Assembly: GCF_002196515.1 (NCBI RefSeq)
Contig: NZ_CP018835.1
Coordinates: 186,001-250,000, forward strand
From: Vibrio gazogenes
Lineage (GTDB): Bacteria; Pseudomonadota; Gammaproteobacteria; Enterobacterales; Vibrionaceae
Length of the DNA: 64,000 bases
Direction of reading: 5' to 3'
A model generated the notes under the pieces. It ran no database searches, was not told where the DNA came from, and saw only the letters and a program-made list of their open reading frames with translations. This document shows, piece by piece, positions 41,109-51,129 of the stretch. Each line of letters begins with the position of its first letter. Position 1 is the first letter of the stretch. Made by a program: the position numbers and the translations under genes.

Positions 41109-41122
41109 TTGATGTATATCAA
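41109..41122. promoter_or_regulatory. FNR box upstream of fnr
   Basis: TTGATGTATATCAA is a perfect match to the FNR half-site pair TTGAT-N4-ATCAA, 17 bases before the fnr ATG. So close to the start it probably represses its own gene when oxygen is low, as in E. coli. Confidence 0.75.
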
Positions 41123-41139
41123 GATAGTGAAAGGTTATT

Positions 41140-41889
41140 ATGATTTCAGATAAGCCAGGTACGAAACGGATTCAATCTGGAGGGTGTGCGATTCACTGCC
41201 AGGATTGCAGTATTAGCCAACTTTGCATTCCTTTTACTTTGAATGAGTCTGAGTTAGATCAGCTCGATCAAATTATTGAGCGAAAGAAGCCTATCCAAAA
41301 AGGACAGGAGCTATTCAAAGCCGGTGATGAGCTTCGCTCATTGTATGCCATTCGGTCCGGAACCATCAAAAGTTATACGATTACAGAGCAAGGTGATGAA
41401 CAGATTACTGCTTTTCATCTGGCTGGTGATTTAGTTGGCTTCGATGCAATTACCGGAGACAGCCACCCCAGTTTTGCCCAGGCATTAGAAACCTCAATGG
41501 TTTGTGAGATTCCTTACGAAATCTTAGACGATCTATCAGGGAAAATGCCCAAGTTACGCCAACAGATCATGCGCCTGATGAGTAATGAGATTAAAGGCGA
41601 TCAAGAAATGATTCTGTTGTTATCCAAGAAAAATGCGGAAGAACGTTTAGCCGCTTTCCTCTTCAACCTATCCACTCGTTTCGCGCAACGTGGTTTTAGT
41701 CCACGAGAGTTTCGCCTTACGATGACTCGGGGTGATATCGGTAACTATTTAGGCCTGACCGTCGAAACGATCAGTCGTCTATTAGGCCGATTCCAAAAAT
41801 CGGAGATCCTGAGTGTAAAAGGTAAGTATATCACCATATTAGATCACGATTCTCTCATGGAACTGGCTGGCGTCTCAGCAGATAGCTAA
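41140..41889 (+). CDS. fnr: Fnr, oxygen-responsive transcription regulator
   Basis: 249 residues. N-terminal cysteines in [14 protein letters not shown] (about 16-29) plus one near 122 hold the [4Fe-4S] cluster lost in oxygen; cyclic-nucleotide-like beta barrel, dimer helix, and C-terminal helix-turn-helix [20 protein letters not shown]. Controls anaerobic respiration genes. Own FNR box upstream. Followed by uspE. Confidence 0.94.
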   Translation: MISDKPGTKRIQSGGCAIHCQDCSISQLCIPFTLNESELDQLDQIIERKKPIQKGQELFKAGDELRSLYAIRSGTIKSYTITEQGDEQITAFHLAGDLVGFDAITGDSHPSFAQALETSMVCEIPYEILDDLSGKMPKLRQQIMRLMSNEIKGDQEMILLLSKKNAEERLAAFLFNLSTRFAQRGFSPREFRLTMTRGDIGNYLGLTVETISRLLGRFQKSEILSVKGKYITILDHDSLMELAGVSADS

Positions 41890-42022
41890 CCATCATTATG
41901 ATACAGTTCATTCAATGAATGAGCTGTATCAAACTTCTACAGACTCCCCCACGATTTTTCTCATCTTCTGCCCCCTTTTAAGCTAGAGTTGTATTGAAGC
42001 CCCATGATATGAGGGAGATATA

Positions 42023-42970
42023 ATGAGTATTTACAATAATATTCTTGTGATTGCAGATGTTAACCATGATGAACAATCGGCACTTGCGCGAGCTATGTTA
42101 CTGGCCAAGAAAAGCAAAGAGATTAGTCACATCACGTTGTTCCTCTCTATCTATGATTTTTCTTATGACATGACATCCATGCTCTCTGCTGATGAACGAG
42201 AAGCGATGCGTCGCGGCGTCATTCATCAGCGAGAAAATTGGCTCAAGAATGTCGCTAAACCTTACCTCGACGACTCGATCGATTTTACGGTCAAAGTTGT
42301 TTGGTACCATCGCCCCTATGAAGCAATTATTGCTGAAGTCTTTTCCGGGCAATACGATATTCTCATCAAAGCAACCCGCAAACATGACTTCCTCGAATCG
42401 GTGATCTTCACACCAACCGATTGGCACCTGATGCGTAAATGTCCGGTCCCTGTGTTACTGGTCAAAAACGCTGAGTGGCAGGAGCAATCCAATGTGATGG
42501 CTTCCGTACATGTTGGTTCTGAGAATGAGGTCCATCATTCATTGAATGTAAAACTCACCGAACAATTACTGAGTATTGCTGATCATCTCGATGCCACACC
42601 GTATTTAGTCAGTTCATATCCGGTCACACCGAGTAATATCACACTTGAGCTACCTGAGTTTGATATCACGGCCTATCGGGATGCCGTCCGCTCTCACTGC
42701 CTGACATCGATGAAAGAGCTGCGTCAGTCTTTTGGAATTGATGATGCGCAAGCTATCGTTGAAGAAGGTTTACCTGAAGATATTATTCCGAAACAAGCGA
42801 AGCAATTGAATGCAGCGATGGTGATTATTGGCACAACAGGCCGAACAGGATTATCTTCGATTTTTATCGGTAACACCGCTGAACATGTCATTGATAAAAT
42901 TGACTGTGATGTCTTGGCAATTAAACCGGAAGGATATATCAGCCCACTTGATCCGAATCAGAGTTCGTAG
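42023..42970 (+). CDS. uspE: UspE, tandem universal stress protein
   Basis: 315 residues with two Usp domains (about 1-150 and 160-310); the second ends with GTTGRTGLSSIFIGNTAEHVI, the ATP-type Usp motif. Stress and motility-related in E. coli. Usual neighbour of fnr in gamma-proteobacteria. Good GGGAG ribosome site before the ATG. Confidence 0.93.
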   Translation: MSIYNNILVIADVNHDEQSALARAMLLAKKSKEISHITLFLSIYDFSYDMTSMLSADEREAMRRGVIHQRENWLKNVAKPYLDDSIDFTVKVVWYHRPYEAIIAEVFSGQYDILIKATRKHDFLESVIFTPTDWHLMRKCPVPVLLVKNAEWQEQSNVMASVHVGSENEVHHSLNVKLTEQLLSIADHLDATPYLVSSYPVTPSNITLELPEFDITAYRDAVRSHCLTSMKELRQSFGIDDAQAIVEEGLPEDIIPKQAKQLNAAMVIIGTTGRTGLSSIFIGNTAEHVIDKIDCDVLAIKPEGYISPLDPNQSS

Positions 42971-43000
42971 ATTAGATAGCTAAACTCATCTATATGGACA

Positions 43001-43032
43001 AAAACCTTGCGTCAATCGCGCAAGGTTTTTTG
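43001..43032. terminator. Bidirectional terminator between uspE and ttcA
   Basis: AAAACCTTGCG (43001-43011) pairs with CGCAAGGTTTT (43019-43029) over TCAATCG, with T's on one side and A's on the other. Confidence 0.88.
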
Positions 43033-43085
43033 TGGTTCAGGTCATTTTGGACCATATCACGGGGCTGATTTAGTGAATATTCAGC

Positions 43086-43997
43086 CTAAACGTTTGTCAC
43101 ATCAATAAACATAGATTCATCGATATTTGTTGAAGACCCAATATTTGTTGAAGAAACAATGGCTTCACTATAAGCATATTCACCTCTGTCTCCTTCTCGT
43201 GCCAATGGTAGATCAATAAAATCAAACAATGATTTGTCTGCCAATTGACTTGGACTCACATTTTGCAGCGACTTAAAAATACTTTCGACACGTCCGGGAG
43301 TTTTCTTATCCCATTCCATGAGCATTGCCTTAATCGCCTGTCGCTGTAAATTTTCCTGAGAGCCGCACAAATTACAGGGAATAATCGGGAACGCTTTATG
43401 CTCTGCATACTGAATCAGATCTTTTTCCCGGCAATAGGTTAATGGCCGAATGACAATGTTACGCCCATCATCAGAACGAAGCTTCGGCGGCATAGCTTTC
43501 ATCCGTGAGCCGTGAAACATATTCAGGAACAACGTTTCGACAATGTCATCCAGATGGTGTCCAAGCGCAATCTTTGTTGCCCCAATTTTTTCAGCAAACG
43601 AATACAACGTACCGCGACGGAGCCGAGAGCATAGCCCGCATGTTGTCTTCCCTTCCGGTATTTTTTCTTTGACGACCGAATAAGTATCTTTATCCACAAT
43701 ATAATAAGGAATATTCAGACTCTCAAAATACTGCGGTAGCACATGCTCGGGAAATCCTGGTTGTTTTTGATCGAGATTGACTGCAACGACATCGAATTGA
43801 ACAGGTGCCGCTTTTTGTAGATTCAACAGAATATCTAACATCGCAAATGAATCTTTTCCGCCACTGATACAAGCCATCACAACATCATGTTCTTCAATCA
43901 TGCCGTAATCGATGATGGCATTGCCAACATTTCTGCGCAGACGCTTCTGGAGTTTGTTGAACTCAAGGGTTTCTTTTCTGGTATCTTTTTGATTCAT
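43086..43997 (-). CDS. ttcA: TtcA, tRNA 2-thiocytidine synthetase
   Basis: 303 residues. Makes s2C32 in certain tRNAs. ATP pyrophosphatase motif [10 protein letters not shown] (about 47-56), cysteine pairs [10 protein letters not shown] and [12 protein letters not shown] that hold the iron-sulfur cluster. The C-terminal tail carries a short tandem repeat, [14 protein letters not shown], from a 14-base direct DNA repeat (ATATTTGTTGAAGA) at 18-base spacing. Confidence 0.94.
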   Translation of the reverse strand: MNQKDTRKETLEFNKLQKRLRRNVGNAIIDYGMIEEHDVVMACISGGKDSFAMLDILLNLQKAAPVQFDVVAVNLDQKQPGFPEHVLPQYFESLNIPYYIVDKDTYSVVKEKIPEGKTTCGLCSRLRRGTLYSFAEKIGATKIALGHHLDDIVETLFLNMFHGSRMKAMPPKLRSDDGRNIVIRPLTYCREKDLIQYAEHKAFPIIPCNLCGSQENLQRQAIKAMLMEWDKKTPGRVESIFKSLQNVSPSQLADKSLFDFIDLPLAREGDRGEYAYSEAIVSSTNIGSSTNIDESMFIDVTNV

Positions 43998-44130
43998 GAC
44001 GACTTCTCACACTGTCGATTATTCCGACCGTAGATTAATGCTAGGTTCTCTGTAGGGCGTGGATTATACGGATTTTTCGCGCGGGTTGAAATATATGTAA
44101 ATGGCTAAATATGACTGCAGTGCAGGCGAT

Positions 44131-44159
44131 GAAACCGAGCCGTCAATTCCGGCTCGGTC
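44131..44159 (-). terminator. Terminator of bax
   Basis: On the minus strand GACCGAGCC, loop GGAATTGAC, GGCTCGGTTTC. Nine bases after the bax stop. Confidence 0.6.
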
Positions 44160-44168
44160 ATATAGGCG

Positions 44169-44990
44169 TTATTCAGTCGCCGTTGCATCATCTTGTAAAT
44201 ACTTCTGATTATGACGAAGCATCGTCTGAAGGGACTTCACGTAAGCCATCCCTCGCTCTGAATATTTGGTTAATCCGTTCGTTAATTGCATCGCGCTCTC
44301 CAGCGATGAAAGGTCCTGCCCTTCTGCGCGCAGCTGATAACGAATATCACGTAATTTTCGGTAAGCTAAGTTACGGTTAACATTAATAAAGTACCGATGA
44401 ATCGATTGTTGTACCGATTTAAACTTCGCCACCTCATGTGCCATCCCTTCCCCTCTGGCGAGTGGCACCAAGCCACACCCTTTTTGATAGCACCATTGGC
44501 CAAAATAATTATTGCCTTCTCTGGCAAAGCGGGAAGTACCCCAAGCTGATTCATTTGCAGCCTGAATCAGCACCAATGCCTCCGGTAGGATATCGACTTT
44601 ATGCAGCATTTTATCCAGCCATTTTAAGTCGGGCCCTTCTACAGGAATTTTAACCGAATAAAGCGAGCTAAGTTCAGCCAGTTGCTCAATCTCAGCCTGA
44701 GACAATGAGCCAGACTCGATGTCCTCTTTGGTGTTTAACAAAAACTCCCTTTCTTTCTGGGTTCTGTAGTTTTCATATTCGATACCCGGCTTAAGATAAT
44801 GAAAGAACGCATGTTTTTTCTGCGCTACATTTTTAAACGCCTTAAATTTTGGTGCAGTTGCAACAGGTATACCTTGCGGTTGTTTTTCTTCAATCGTCGA
44901 ACGACTCTCTTCAATATGTAACTGATAATAAGTACAACTGCCGAGAATCAGTACCACGACGGAGAAAAAGAAATAAATCAGTTTACGCAT
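44169..44990 (-). CDS. Bax-like N-acetylglucosaminidase
   Basis: 273 residues from the ATG at 44990, inside the end of the upstream gene (AAGG seven bases before); longer frames are possible. Signal-anchor with LILGSC, so possibly a lipoprotein. The core ALVLIQAANESAWGTSRFAREGNNYFGQWCYQKGCGLVP is the glycoside-hydrolase-73 muramidase fold seen in E. coli Bax. Acts on murein or its fragments in the periplasm. Confidence 0.85.
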   Translation of the reverse strand: MRKLIYFFFSVVVLILGSCTYYQLHIEESRSTIEEKQPQGIPVATAPKFKAFKNVAQKKHAFFHYLKPGIEYENYRTQKEREFLLNTKEDIESGSLSQAEIEQLAELSSLYSVKIPVEGPDLKWLDKMLHKVDILPEALVLIQAANESAWGTSRFAREGNNYFGQWCYQKGCGLVPLARGEGMAHEVAKFKSVQQSIHRYFINVNRNLAYRKLRDIRYQLRAEGQDLSSLESAMQLTNGLTKYSERGMAYVKSLQTMLRHNQKYLQDDATATE

Positions 44991-45768
44991 TGAAAACCTT
45001 ATTTTGCTGATCATTGTCTGATGTCGAAACAATCGTCAACCGAATCCCAAACATGTTTCGATATAAAATACCTTTGACATGTAAGAAAAACGGCAAGACA
45101 AAAATAAAACCGATACCGTAAAAAACAATCGCGAACCCAGTCAGCATCATCAAAATAAAGTAGATACTGGTCAGCGGCAGGATTTTTTTATTGGTTGCTT
45201 TCAGTGAGAGTAATAATGCTTTGAAGATCGGTAAGCGCTTCTCACAAATCAACAGAATCGTATGACTAAAGGCAACAGATGCATACATGGAAAGAAGCCA
45301 AAAAATTTGCCCGAGGACCGATTGAGTAATGAGCATCAGCAATGTTGCCAAAGTGACAGAAACTGTAAATTGCAGACCTTTGGTAATATGCCGAGTCTGC
45401 GTTTTTAGCCCCGCAGCATGACTCATCGCCATGAGACTGGCTCCAGCATAAATCGGGGCACTCACCACTTCGAAACTAAATACAGCAATAAAAAAAGCTT
45501 GTACTAAACGGGGATCGATTTTCTCTGGGTTCTGGACACTCGCCAGAATACTGTCCAAATCTGGTAGCTGAAGTTTCAGAACAACGTAGAAAATAATGAG
45601 TTGCACTGCGAGCAAAATAAATATAGCCGGAGTAAAGGACCAGAAGTGCTTGGCCGTACAGGATGCGCCTTCCCTGAGAATCGCACCCACTTTCAGTTCA
45701 TAATCGCCAGTCAAAGCTTTTTCTAAGCTTCCCCCTAAATTAAACTCTTTTTCAAATTTCTGACTCAT
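44983..45768 (-). CDS. Conserved inner-membrane protein of unknown function
   Basis: 261 residues with about six helices (about 40-65, 100-120, 140-170, 185-205, 210-235). Starts MSQKFEKEFNLGG. Coupled to bax by overlap. No catalytic motif; the name of the family not recalled with confidence. Confidence 0.65.
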   Translation of the reverse strand: MSQKFEKEFNLGGSLEKALTGDYELKVGAILREGASCTAKHFWSFTPAIFILLAVQLIIFYVVLKLQLPDLDSILASVQNPEKIDPRLVQAFFIAVFSFEVVSAPIYAGASLMAMSHAAGLKTQTRHITKGLQFTVSVTLATLLMLITQSVLGQIFWLLSMYASVAFSHTILLICEKRLPIFKALLLSLKATNKKILPLTSIYFILMMLTGFAIVFYGIGFIFVLPFFLHVKGILYRNMFGIRLTIVSTSDNDQQNKVFNA

Positions 45769-46064
45769 GCTACCTCTTGGATGGCTGTAACTCAGACCAC
45801 CATATTCATAACGAAGGGGGCATTATACTGAAATTGATTTCAACCCGAAATTGCATAGATGTAACTTTTTTTATTCATTTGATAAAAACGCCCTTGTTGA
45901 CACTGATTTCCATGCATCATTCGAGTAATTTGTTGAAGTTGTCATAAAAATTCATTGTCAAGCCTCGAAAATTGAATTGACTTCAAATGAGTGAATATTA
46001 TGATGCAGCGAATAGCATGAGATACCTTAATCGACGCTGACAGTCTCAGCCTTTCAATGGAGAA

Positions 46065-47189
46065 ATGGAAACATTGAACGCAGCACAATCACATGAATCT
46101 CCCGTTGTTTCTCTGGTAGGAATGAGCAAGAGTTACGACGGGAAAAAAATCATTGATGACATTTCATTACAAGTGAATCACGGTGAGTTTTTAACCATTC
46201 TCGGGCCATCCGGATGTGGCAAAACCACCATCCTGAGAATGATTGCAGGATTTGAATCAGCCGATCAGGGCAAAATCTTCCTCGACGGACAAGATGTCAC
46301 GGCGATTCCGGCAGAACATCGTAACGTGAATACTGTTTTCCAAAGTTATGCCCTCTTCCCGCATATGACGGTTTTTGACAATGTTGCCTTTGGGTTGAGA
46401 ATGCGCAAAGTACCGACAGCGGATATTCACACCAGAGTATTCGACGTGCTGAAAATGGTGCGATTAGATGATTATGCCGGACGCAAACCTCATCAGTTAT
46501 CCGGTGGGCAGCAACAACGGGTTGCCATCGCGCGGGCGATGGTGAATAAACCGAAAGTTCTCTTGCTAGATGAATCATTATCCGCGCTTGATTATAAGCT
46601 GCGTCAACAAATGCAGGTCGAACTGAAACAGCTTCAGCGCCAGTTGGGGATTACTTTCATTTTTGTTACCCATGATCAGGAAGAAGCGCTGTCGATGTCA
46701 GACCGAATTATTGTCATGAGAGACGGTAATATCGAACAAGACGGTACGCCGAAAGCCATTTATGAAGACCCGAAAAACCTATTCGTCGCCCGCTTTATCG
46801 GTGAAATCAATGTGTTTGAAGCGGTGACCATCGAAAGAGTGGATGACAAACGAATTCTTGTTTCAATTGAAGGGACAAATGCAATCATTGATTTCGACAA
46901 ACCCGTGATTGCCGGTCAGCGACTTCAGGTTTTGCTGCGTCCTGAAGATATTCGTCTGAAAGAAGTAAAAGAAAGCGATAGCGAAGGGATTACCGGACAC
47001 GTAATCGATCGAACCTACAAAGGAATGACATTAGATTCAGTGGTTGAATTGTCGTCCGGCCTGCGCATCATGGTCAGTGAATTTTTCAATGAAGATGATC
47101 CTGATGTCGATCACTCTCTCGGGCAAAAAGTAGTACTCACTTGGGTTGAAAGTTGGGAGGTCGTTCTGGATGAAAATGCCTCGAATTAG
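46065..47189 (+). CDS. potA: PotA, spermidine/putrescine ABC transporter ATPase
   Basis: 374 residues. Walker [10 protein letters not shown], signature [15 protein letters not shown], Walker [14 protein letters not shown]-terminal TOBE domain with [10 protein letters not shown]. Powers polyamine uptake with PotB, PotC and PotD. Followed at once by potB with a small overlap. Confidence 0.93.
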   Translation: METLNAAQSHESPVVSLVGMSKSYDGKKIIDDISLQVNHGEFLTILGPSGCGKTTILRMIAGFESADQGKIFLDGQDVTAIPAEHRNVNTVFQSYALFPHMTVFDNVAFGLRMRKVPTADIHTRVFDVLKMVRLDDYAGRKPHQLSGGQQQRVAIARAMVNKPKVLLLDESLSALDYKLRQQMQVELKQLQRQLGITFIFVTHDQEEALSMSDRIIVMRDGNIEQDGTPKAIYEDPKNLFVARFIGEINVFEAVTIERVDDKRILVSIEGTNAIIDFDKPVIAGQRLQVLLRPEDIRLKEVKESDSEGITGHVIDRTYKGMTLDSVVELSSGLRIMVSEFFNEDDPDVDHSLGQKVVLTWVESWEVVLDENASN

Positions 47190-48027
47190 TCTCCGCCAAG
47201 CCATTATCTATTTGATTGTAAGCTGGTTGCTGATCTTCGTTTTCATCCCTAATCTGATGGTCATTGGGACGAGCTTTCTTACCAGAGATGAGACAGACCT
47301 CATCAACTTTACACTCACTTGGGAAAACTATATCAATCTGGTCGATCCGCTCTATATCAAAGTGCTGGCACATTCATTTTATATGGCGGGAATCGCGACA
47401 TTACTCTGCCTGCTTATCGGCTACCCTTTCGCATTTGCAATTGCAAAGATGCCAGCGGCCCGGCGCCCTTTTATGCTTTTTCTCGTAATTGTACCATTCT
47501 GGACCAATTCTCTGATCCGTACCTATGGTTTGAAAATCGTGATGGGAACCAATGGAATCCTGAATAAAGCATTGCTTAGTTTAGGGTTGATTGATACCCC
47601 GTTTCGAGTCATGTATACCGAAATCGCTGTGATGATCGGGCTGGTCTATATTTTACTCCCTTTTATGATTCTGCCGCTTTACTCCGCATTCGAAAAACTG
47701 GATTACGCTTATGTGGAAGCCGCGCAAGATCTCGGGGCAAATAAGTTTCAGACGTTAATCAAAATTATTATCCCTCTTACAATACCGGGTATTATCGGTG
47801 GCTGTTTACTCGTATTATTACCGGCACTTGGCATGTTTTATATTTCTGACTTACTGGGCGGTGCGAAAAATCCGTTGATCGGTAATATTATTAAGAGCCA
47901 AATACTCAATGCGAGAGACTGGCCAGCCGGTGCAGCAACCAGCATCGCTCTGACATTCGTCATGGCGCTGTTACTTTATGTTTATTACAAAACAGGCCGC
48001 CTGTTAAACAGAAAAATGGAACTTTAA
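47170..48027 (+). CDS. potB: PotB, polyamine ABC transporter permease
   Basis: 285 residues from the ATG at 47170, overlapping the potA end; six helices with the EAA loop [34 protein letters not shown] at 47146 is a less likely start. Forms the inner-membrane channel with PotC. Confidence 0.92.
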   Translation: MKMPRISLRQAIIYLIVSWLLIFVFIPNLMVIGTSFLTRDETDLINFTLTWENYINLVDPLYIKVLAHSFYMAGIATLLCLLIGYPFAFAIAKMPAARRPFMLFLVIVPFWTNSLIRTYGLKIVMGTNGILNKALLSLGLIDTPFRVMYTEIAVMIGLVYILLPFMILPLYSAFEKLDYAYVEAAQDLGANKFQTLIKIIIPLTIPGIIGGCLLVLLPALGMFYISDLLGGAKNPLIGNIIKSQILNARDWPAGAATSIALTFVMALLLYVYYKTGRLLNRKMEL

Positions 48028-48030
48028 ACC

Positions 48031-48807
48031 ATGACAAAAGTCTTTCGCTTTAGCCTGATGACTATCGTATATAGTTTTCTGTATCTGCCGATTTTTGTTC
48101 TGATCATCAATTCATTCAATGCCAATAAATTTGGCATGCGCTGGGATGGGTTCTCTACCAAATGGTATAACGCGCTCATCGAAAATGACAGTTTGATGCA
48201 GGCCGCATGGCACTCTTTTAATGTCGCGGTGTTTTCAGCGACGACGGCAACTATCATCGGTAGTTTGACCGCTGTGGCACTATTTCGTTATCGGTTCCGA
48301 GGCAAATCTCTGGTCAATGGGATGTTGTTTGTCGTGATGATGTCACCGGATATCGTGATGGCGATTTCTCTGCTGGCCCTCTTCCTTGTGTTAGGTGTTC
48401 ATCTCGGTTTTCTGACTTTATTCTTTTCCCATATTACATTTTGTCTGCCTTTTGTTGTCGTTGCTGTCTATACACGCCTGAATGGTTTTGATGTCAAAAT
48501 GTTAGAAGCCGCCAGAGATTTAGGGGCCAGCGAATGGGTGATTCTGCATAAAATTATCCTCCCGTTAGCCAAGCCGGCTGTCGCCTCAGGCTGGCTGATT
48601 AGCTTTACCCTCTCATTGGATGATGTCATTATCAGCTCATTTGTGACTGGCCCGAGTTACGAAATACTGCCTTTAAAAATTTATTCCATGGTGAAGGTCG
48701 GTATTTCTCCGGAAGTTAACGCGCTGGCAACAGTGATGTTACTGATATCATTTACACTGGTTGTTATTTCTCATTATATTGGGAGAGATAAGCTTCAACG
48801 CCGCTAA
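48031..48807 (+). CDS. potC: PotC, polyamine ABC transporter permease
   Basis: 258 residues, six helices, EAA loop VKMLEAARDLGASEWVILHKIILPLAKPAV. Partner of PotB; starts three bases after potB. Confidence 0.92.
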   Translation: MTKVFRFSLMTIVYSFLYLPIFVLIINSFNANKFGMRWDGFSTKWYNALIENDSLMQAAWHSFNVAVFSATTATIIGSLTAVALFRYRFRGKSLVNGMLFVVMMSPDIVMAISLLALFLVLGVHLGFLTLFFSHITFCLPFVVVAVYTRLNGFDVKMLEAARDLGASEWVILHKIILPLAKPAVASGWLISFTLSLDDVIISSFVTGPSYEILPLKIYSMVKVGISPEVNALATVMLLISFTLVVISHYIGRDKLQRR

Positions 48808-48972
48808 AAATGAATTGTCACAAAGATAAGAAATCACTCATTTTTTGAAGTTTTGAATCAACTTCATTGGCTATAATCATGGTTTTCAATGCCATAATTA
48901 CGCAGACGTATCACATCATTCTCTCTAGATGTGATGAACACTTTCCACGGCTAACAGGGATCCACAGCAATA

Positions 48973-50010
48973 ATGAAAAATAAATTCTTTGCAGGTATTT
49001 TGTCTACCGCCGCATTATTTTCCGGCTATAGTATGGCAGACGATCAGACGCTCTATTTTTACAACTGGTCTGAATATATTCCAAATGACATCCTTCAGGA
49101 ATTTACCAAAGAAACTGGGATTAAAGTCATCTATTCAACTTACGAATCGAATGAAACAATGTACGCAAAGTTGAAGACTCAGGGATCCGGTTATGATTTG
49201 GTGGTGCCATCAACTTACTTTGTGTCCAAAATGCGTAAAGAAGGCATGTTGCAGCCGATTGACAAATCTCTGCTCCCCCATTTTGATGGACTGGATCCCA
49301 ATTATCTGAATAAATCGTTTGATCCAAATAACAACTATTCTATTCCCTATATCTGGGGAGCAACAGGTATCGGCGTCAACACTGACCTTGTCGATAAATC
49401 GACGATTCATCGTTGGGATGATTTATGGAACCCACACTGGAAAGGTCAGTTGTTGCTGATGGATGACGCGCGTGAAGTTTTCCATATCGCGCTGTCAAAA
49501 TTGGGCTACTCACCCAACACCACCAATCCGGATGAAATTAAAGCTGCTTACGAAGCATTGAAATCGCTCATGCCGAATGTACTCGTGTTCAATTCTGATT
49601 TCCCGGCAAATCCCTATATTGCCGGTGAAGTTGCTCTGGGCATGCTGTGGAATGGCTCGGCTTATATGGCACGGCAAGAAGGTGCGCCCATTGATATCAT
49701 CTGGCCGGAAAAAGGCACGATCTTCTGGATGGATAGTCTGGCGATTCCTTCAGGTGCCAAACATGTTCAAGCGGCTCATAAAATGATTGATTTCCTGCTT
49801 CGTCCTGAAAACGCAGCAAAAATTGCGCTGGAAATTGGTTATCCGACGCCGGTGAAGGCCGCTTATAAGCAATTGCCAAGCGAGTTCGCCAATGATCCAA
49901 ATATCTTCCCGCCACAATCCGTGATGGATAGCGGTGTCTGGCAGGATGAAGTCGGTGAAGCAAATCACTTGTACGAATCGTACTTCCAAAAGCTGAAAGT
50001 CAGTAACTAG
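48973..50010 (+). CDS. potD: PotD, periplasmic polyamine-binding protein
   Basis: 345 residues with a signal peptide (1-22, ILSTAALFSGYSMA). Binds spermidine or putrescine and delivers it to PotBC. Motifs FYNWSEYIPNDILQEFTKETG and LWNGSAYMARQEG are typical. A 165-base gap from potC may hold its own promoter. Confidence 0.93.
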   Translation: MKNKFFAGILSTAALFSGYSMADDQTLYFYNWSEYIPNDILQEFTKETGIKVIYSTYESNETMYAKLKTQGSGYDLVVPSTYFVSKMRKEGMLQPIDKSLLPHFDGLDPNYLNKSFDPNNNYSIPYIWGATGIGVNTDLVDKSTIHRWDDLWNPHWKGQLLLMDDAREVFHIALSKLGYSPNTTNPDEIKAAYEALKSLMPNVLVFNSDFPANPYIAGEVALGMLWNGSAYMARQEGAPIDIIWPEKGTIFWMDSLAIPSGAKHVQAAHKMIDFLLRPENAAKIALEIGYPTPVKAAYKQLPSEFANDPNIFPPQSVMDSGVWQDEVGEANHLYESYFQKLKVSN

Positions 50011-50021
50011 GGGCTGTTGAC
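50007..50021 (+). repeat. Short dispersed repeat after potD
   Basis: CTAGGGGCTGTTGAC, with the reverse complement at 62635-62649 after the fructosamine-kinase-type gene. Both start at or just after a stop codon. May be a scar of an insertion element end or chance. Confidence 0.4.
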
Positions 50022-50070
50022 CTAGGGATTTATTGTCCGACTTGTAACAAACAGTCGTCTGATCTTAATA

Positions 50071-50096
50071 AAAAAGTGGCGAAAGCCACTTTTTTA
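50071..50096 (+). terminator. Terminator of potD
   Basis: AAAAAGTGGC, GAAA tetraloop, GCCACTTTTTT. Near-ideal intrinsic terminator. Confidence 0.9.
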
Positions 50097-50186
50097 TACG
50101 CCATCCATTGTCTCGTAATGATGTCTCTTAATGAGCACCGAATCAGATAAAATCCCCTTCAAACGAGAGTCTCATCAGACAAAAAG

Positions 50187-50903
50187 CTAATCAGGTAAAA
50201 GTAACTCATCAACCAGTCTCGGGACTTCAATACTGGCTTTACCATAACGCTTCTCGACAAATTCGCTTTCTACAGCACTCGGCTCAAGATTGATTTCTAT
50301 CGTATGGGCACCATGCATTTTGGCATCATGAACAAAACCTGCTGCAGGATAAACCACCCCAGAAGTACCAATTGAAATAAATAAGTCCGCTTGTTCAAGA
50401 GCTGTATAAATTTCTCCCATTCTCAACGGCATTTCACCAAACCACACGATGTGAGGACGTAATTGAGAAGGTATCTGACAGCAATGACAAAGATCACCCA
50501 TGTGTAAATCATCTTTTTGGTCAATCACTTGCTGTGATACACAGCAACGCGCTTTCAACAGTTCACCATGCATATGGATCACATTGTTACTCCCGCCGCG
50601 CTCATGTAAATTGTCGATGTTTTGGGTAATGACGGTGACCTGACCATCGAGCTCTGCTTCAAGTTTACCTAAAGCAAGATGAGCAGAATTCGGTTGAATC
50701 GATGCTGAAAGCAATTTTCGCCGCCGCTGATTATAAAAATTCTGAACCAGTTCCGGATTGCGTTCAAACCCTTCGGGGGTCGCAACATCTTCAATACTGT
50801 GATTTTCCCAAAGGCCATCCTGTGCTCTGAAGGTTTGAATCCCTGATTCAGCAGAAATACCAGCGCCAGTGAGAACAACAATATTACGATATGGATAGTG
50901 CAT
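50187..50903 (-). CDS. cobB: CobB, Sir2-family protein deacylase
   Basis: 238 residues. NAD-dependent removal of acetyl or succinyl groups from lysines. [14 protein letters not shown] near the start, [12 protein letters not shown], zinc cysteines in ARCCVSQQ and GDLCHCC, and IVWFGEMP. Cytosolic. Stands alone. Confidence 0.93.
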   Translation of the reverse strand: MHYPYRNIVVLTGAGISAESGIQTFRAQDGLWENHSIEDVATPEGFERNPELVQNFYNQRRRKLLSASIQPNSAHLALGKLEAELDGQVTVITQNIDNLHERGGSNNVIHMHGELLKARCCVSQQVIDQKDDLHMGDLCHCCQIPSQLRPHIVWFGEMPLRMGEIYTALEQADLFISIGTSGVVYPAAGFVHDAKMHGAHTIEINLEPSAVESEFVEKRYGKASIEVPRLVDELLLPD

Positions 50904-51071
50904 GTCATATCCTTATGATTTCATGGTTTACCTTTAATATACCTGATCTTCTTTGCAGACAAAAATAGACCATGGTATACCTCGTTCAGAGCCTTCAATG
51001 ATATGCGCCCTTCTCCCGGAAGGATCTTCGGTACTTCTCCCATTGACCGACTGTTCCGTCCATAAAAATGA

Positions 51072-51105
51072 ACACCCCCACAGGTGTCATCTTCTGTGGG
51101 GGTGT
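51072..51105 (-). terminator. Strong terminator of the amino acid transporter
   Basis: On the minus strand ACACCCCCACAG and CTGTGGGGGTGT form a 12-bp stem, followed by TCATTTTTATGG. Confidence 0.82.
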
Positions 51106-51129
51106 AAGATATCGAGCTCAAACCAAGCG

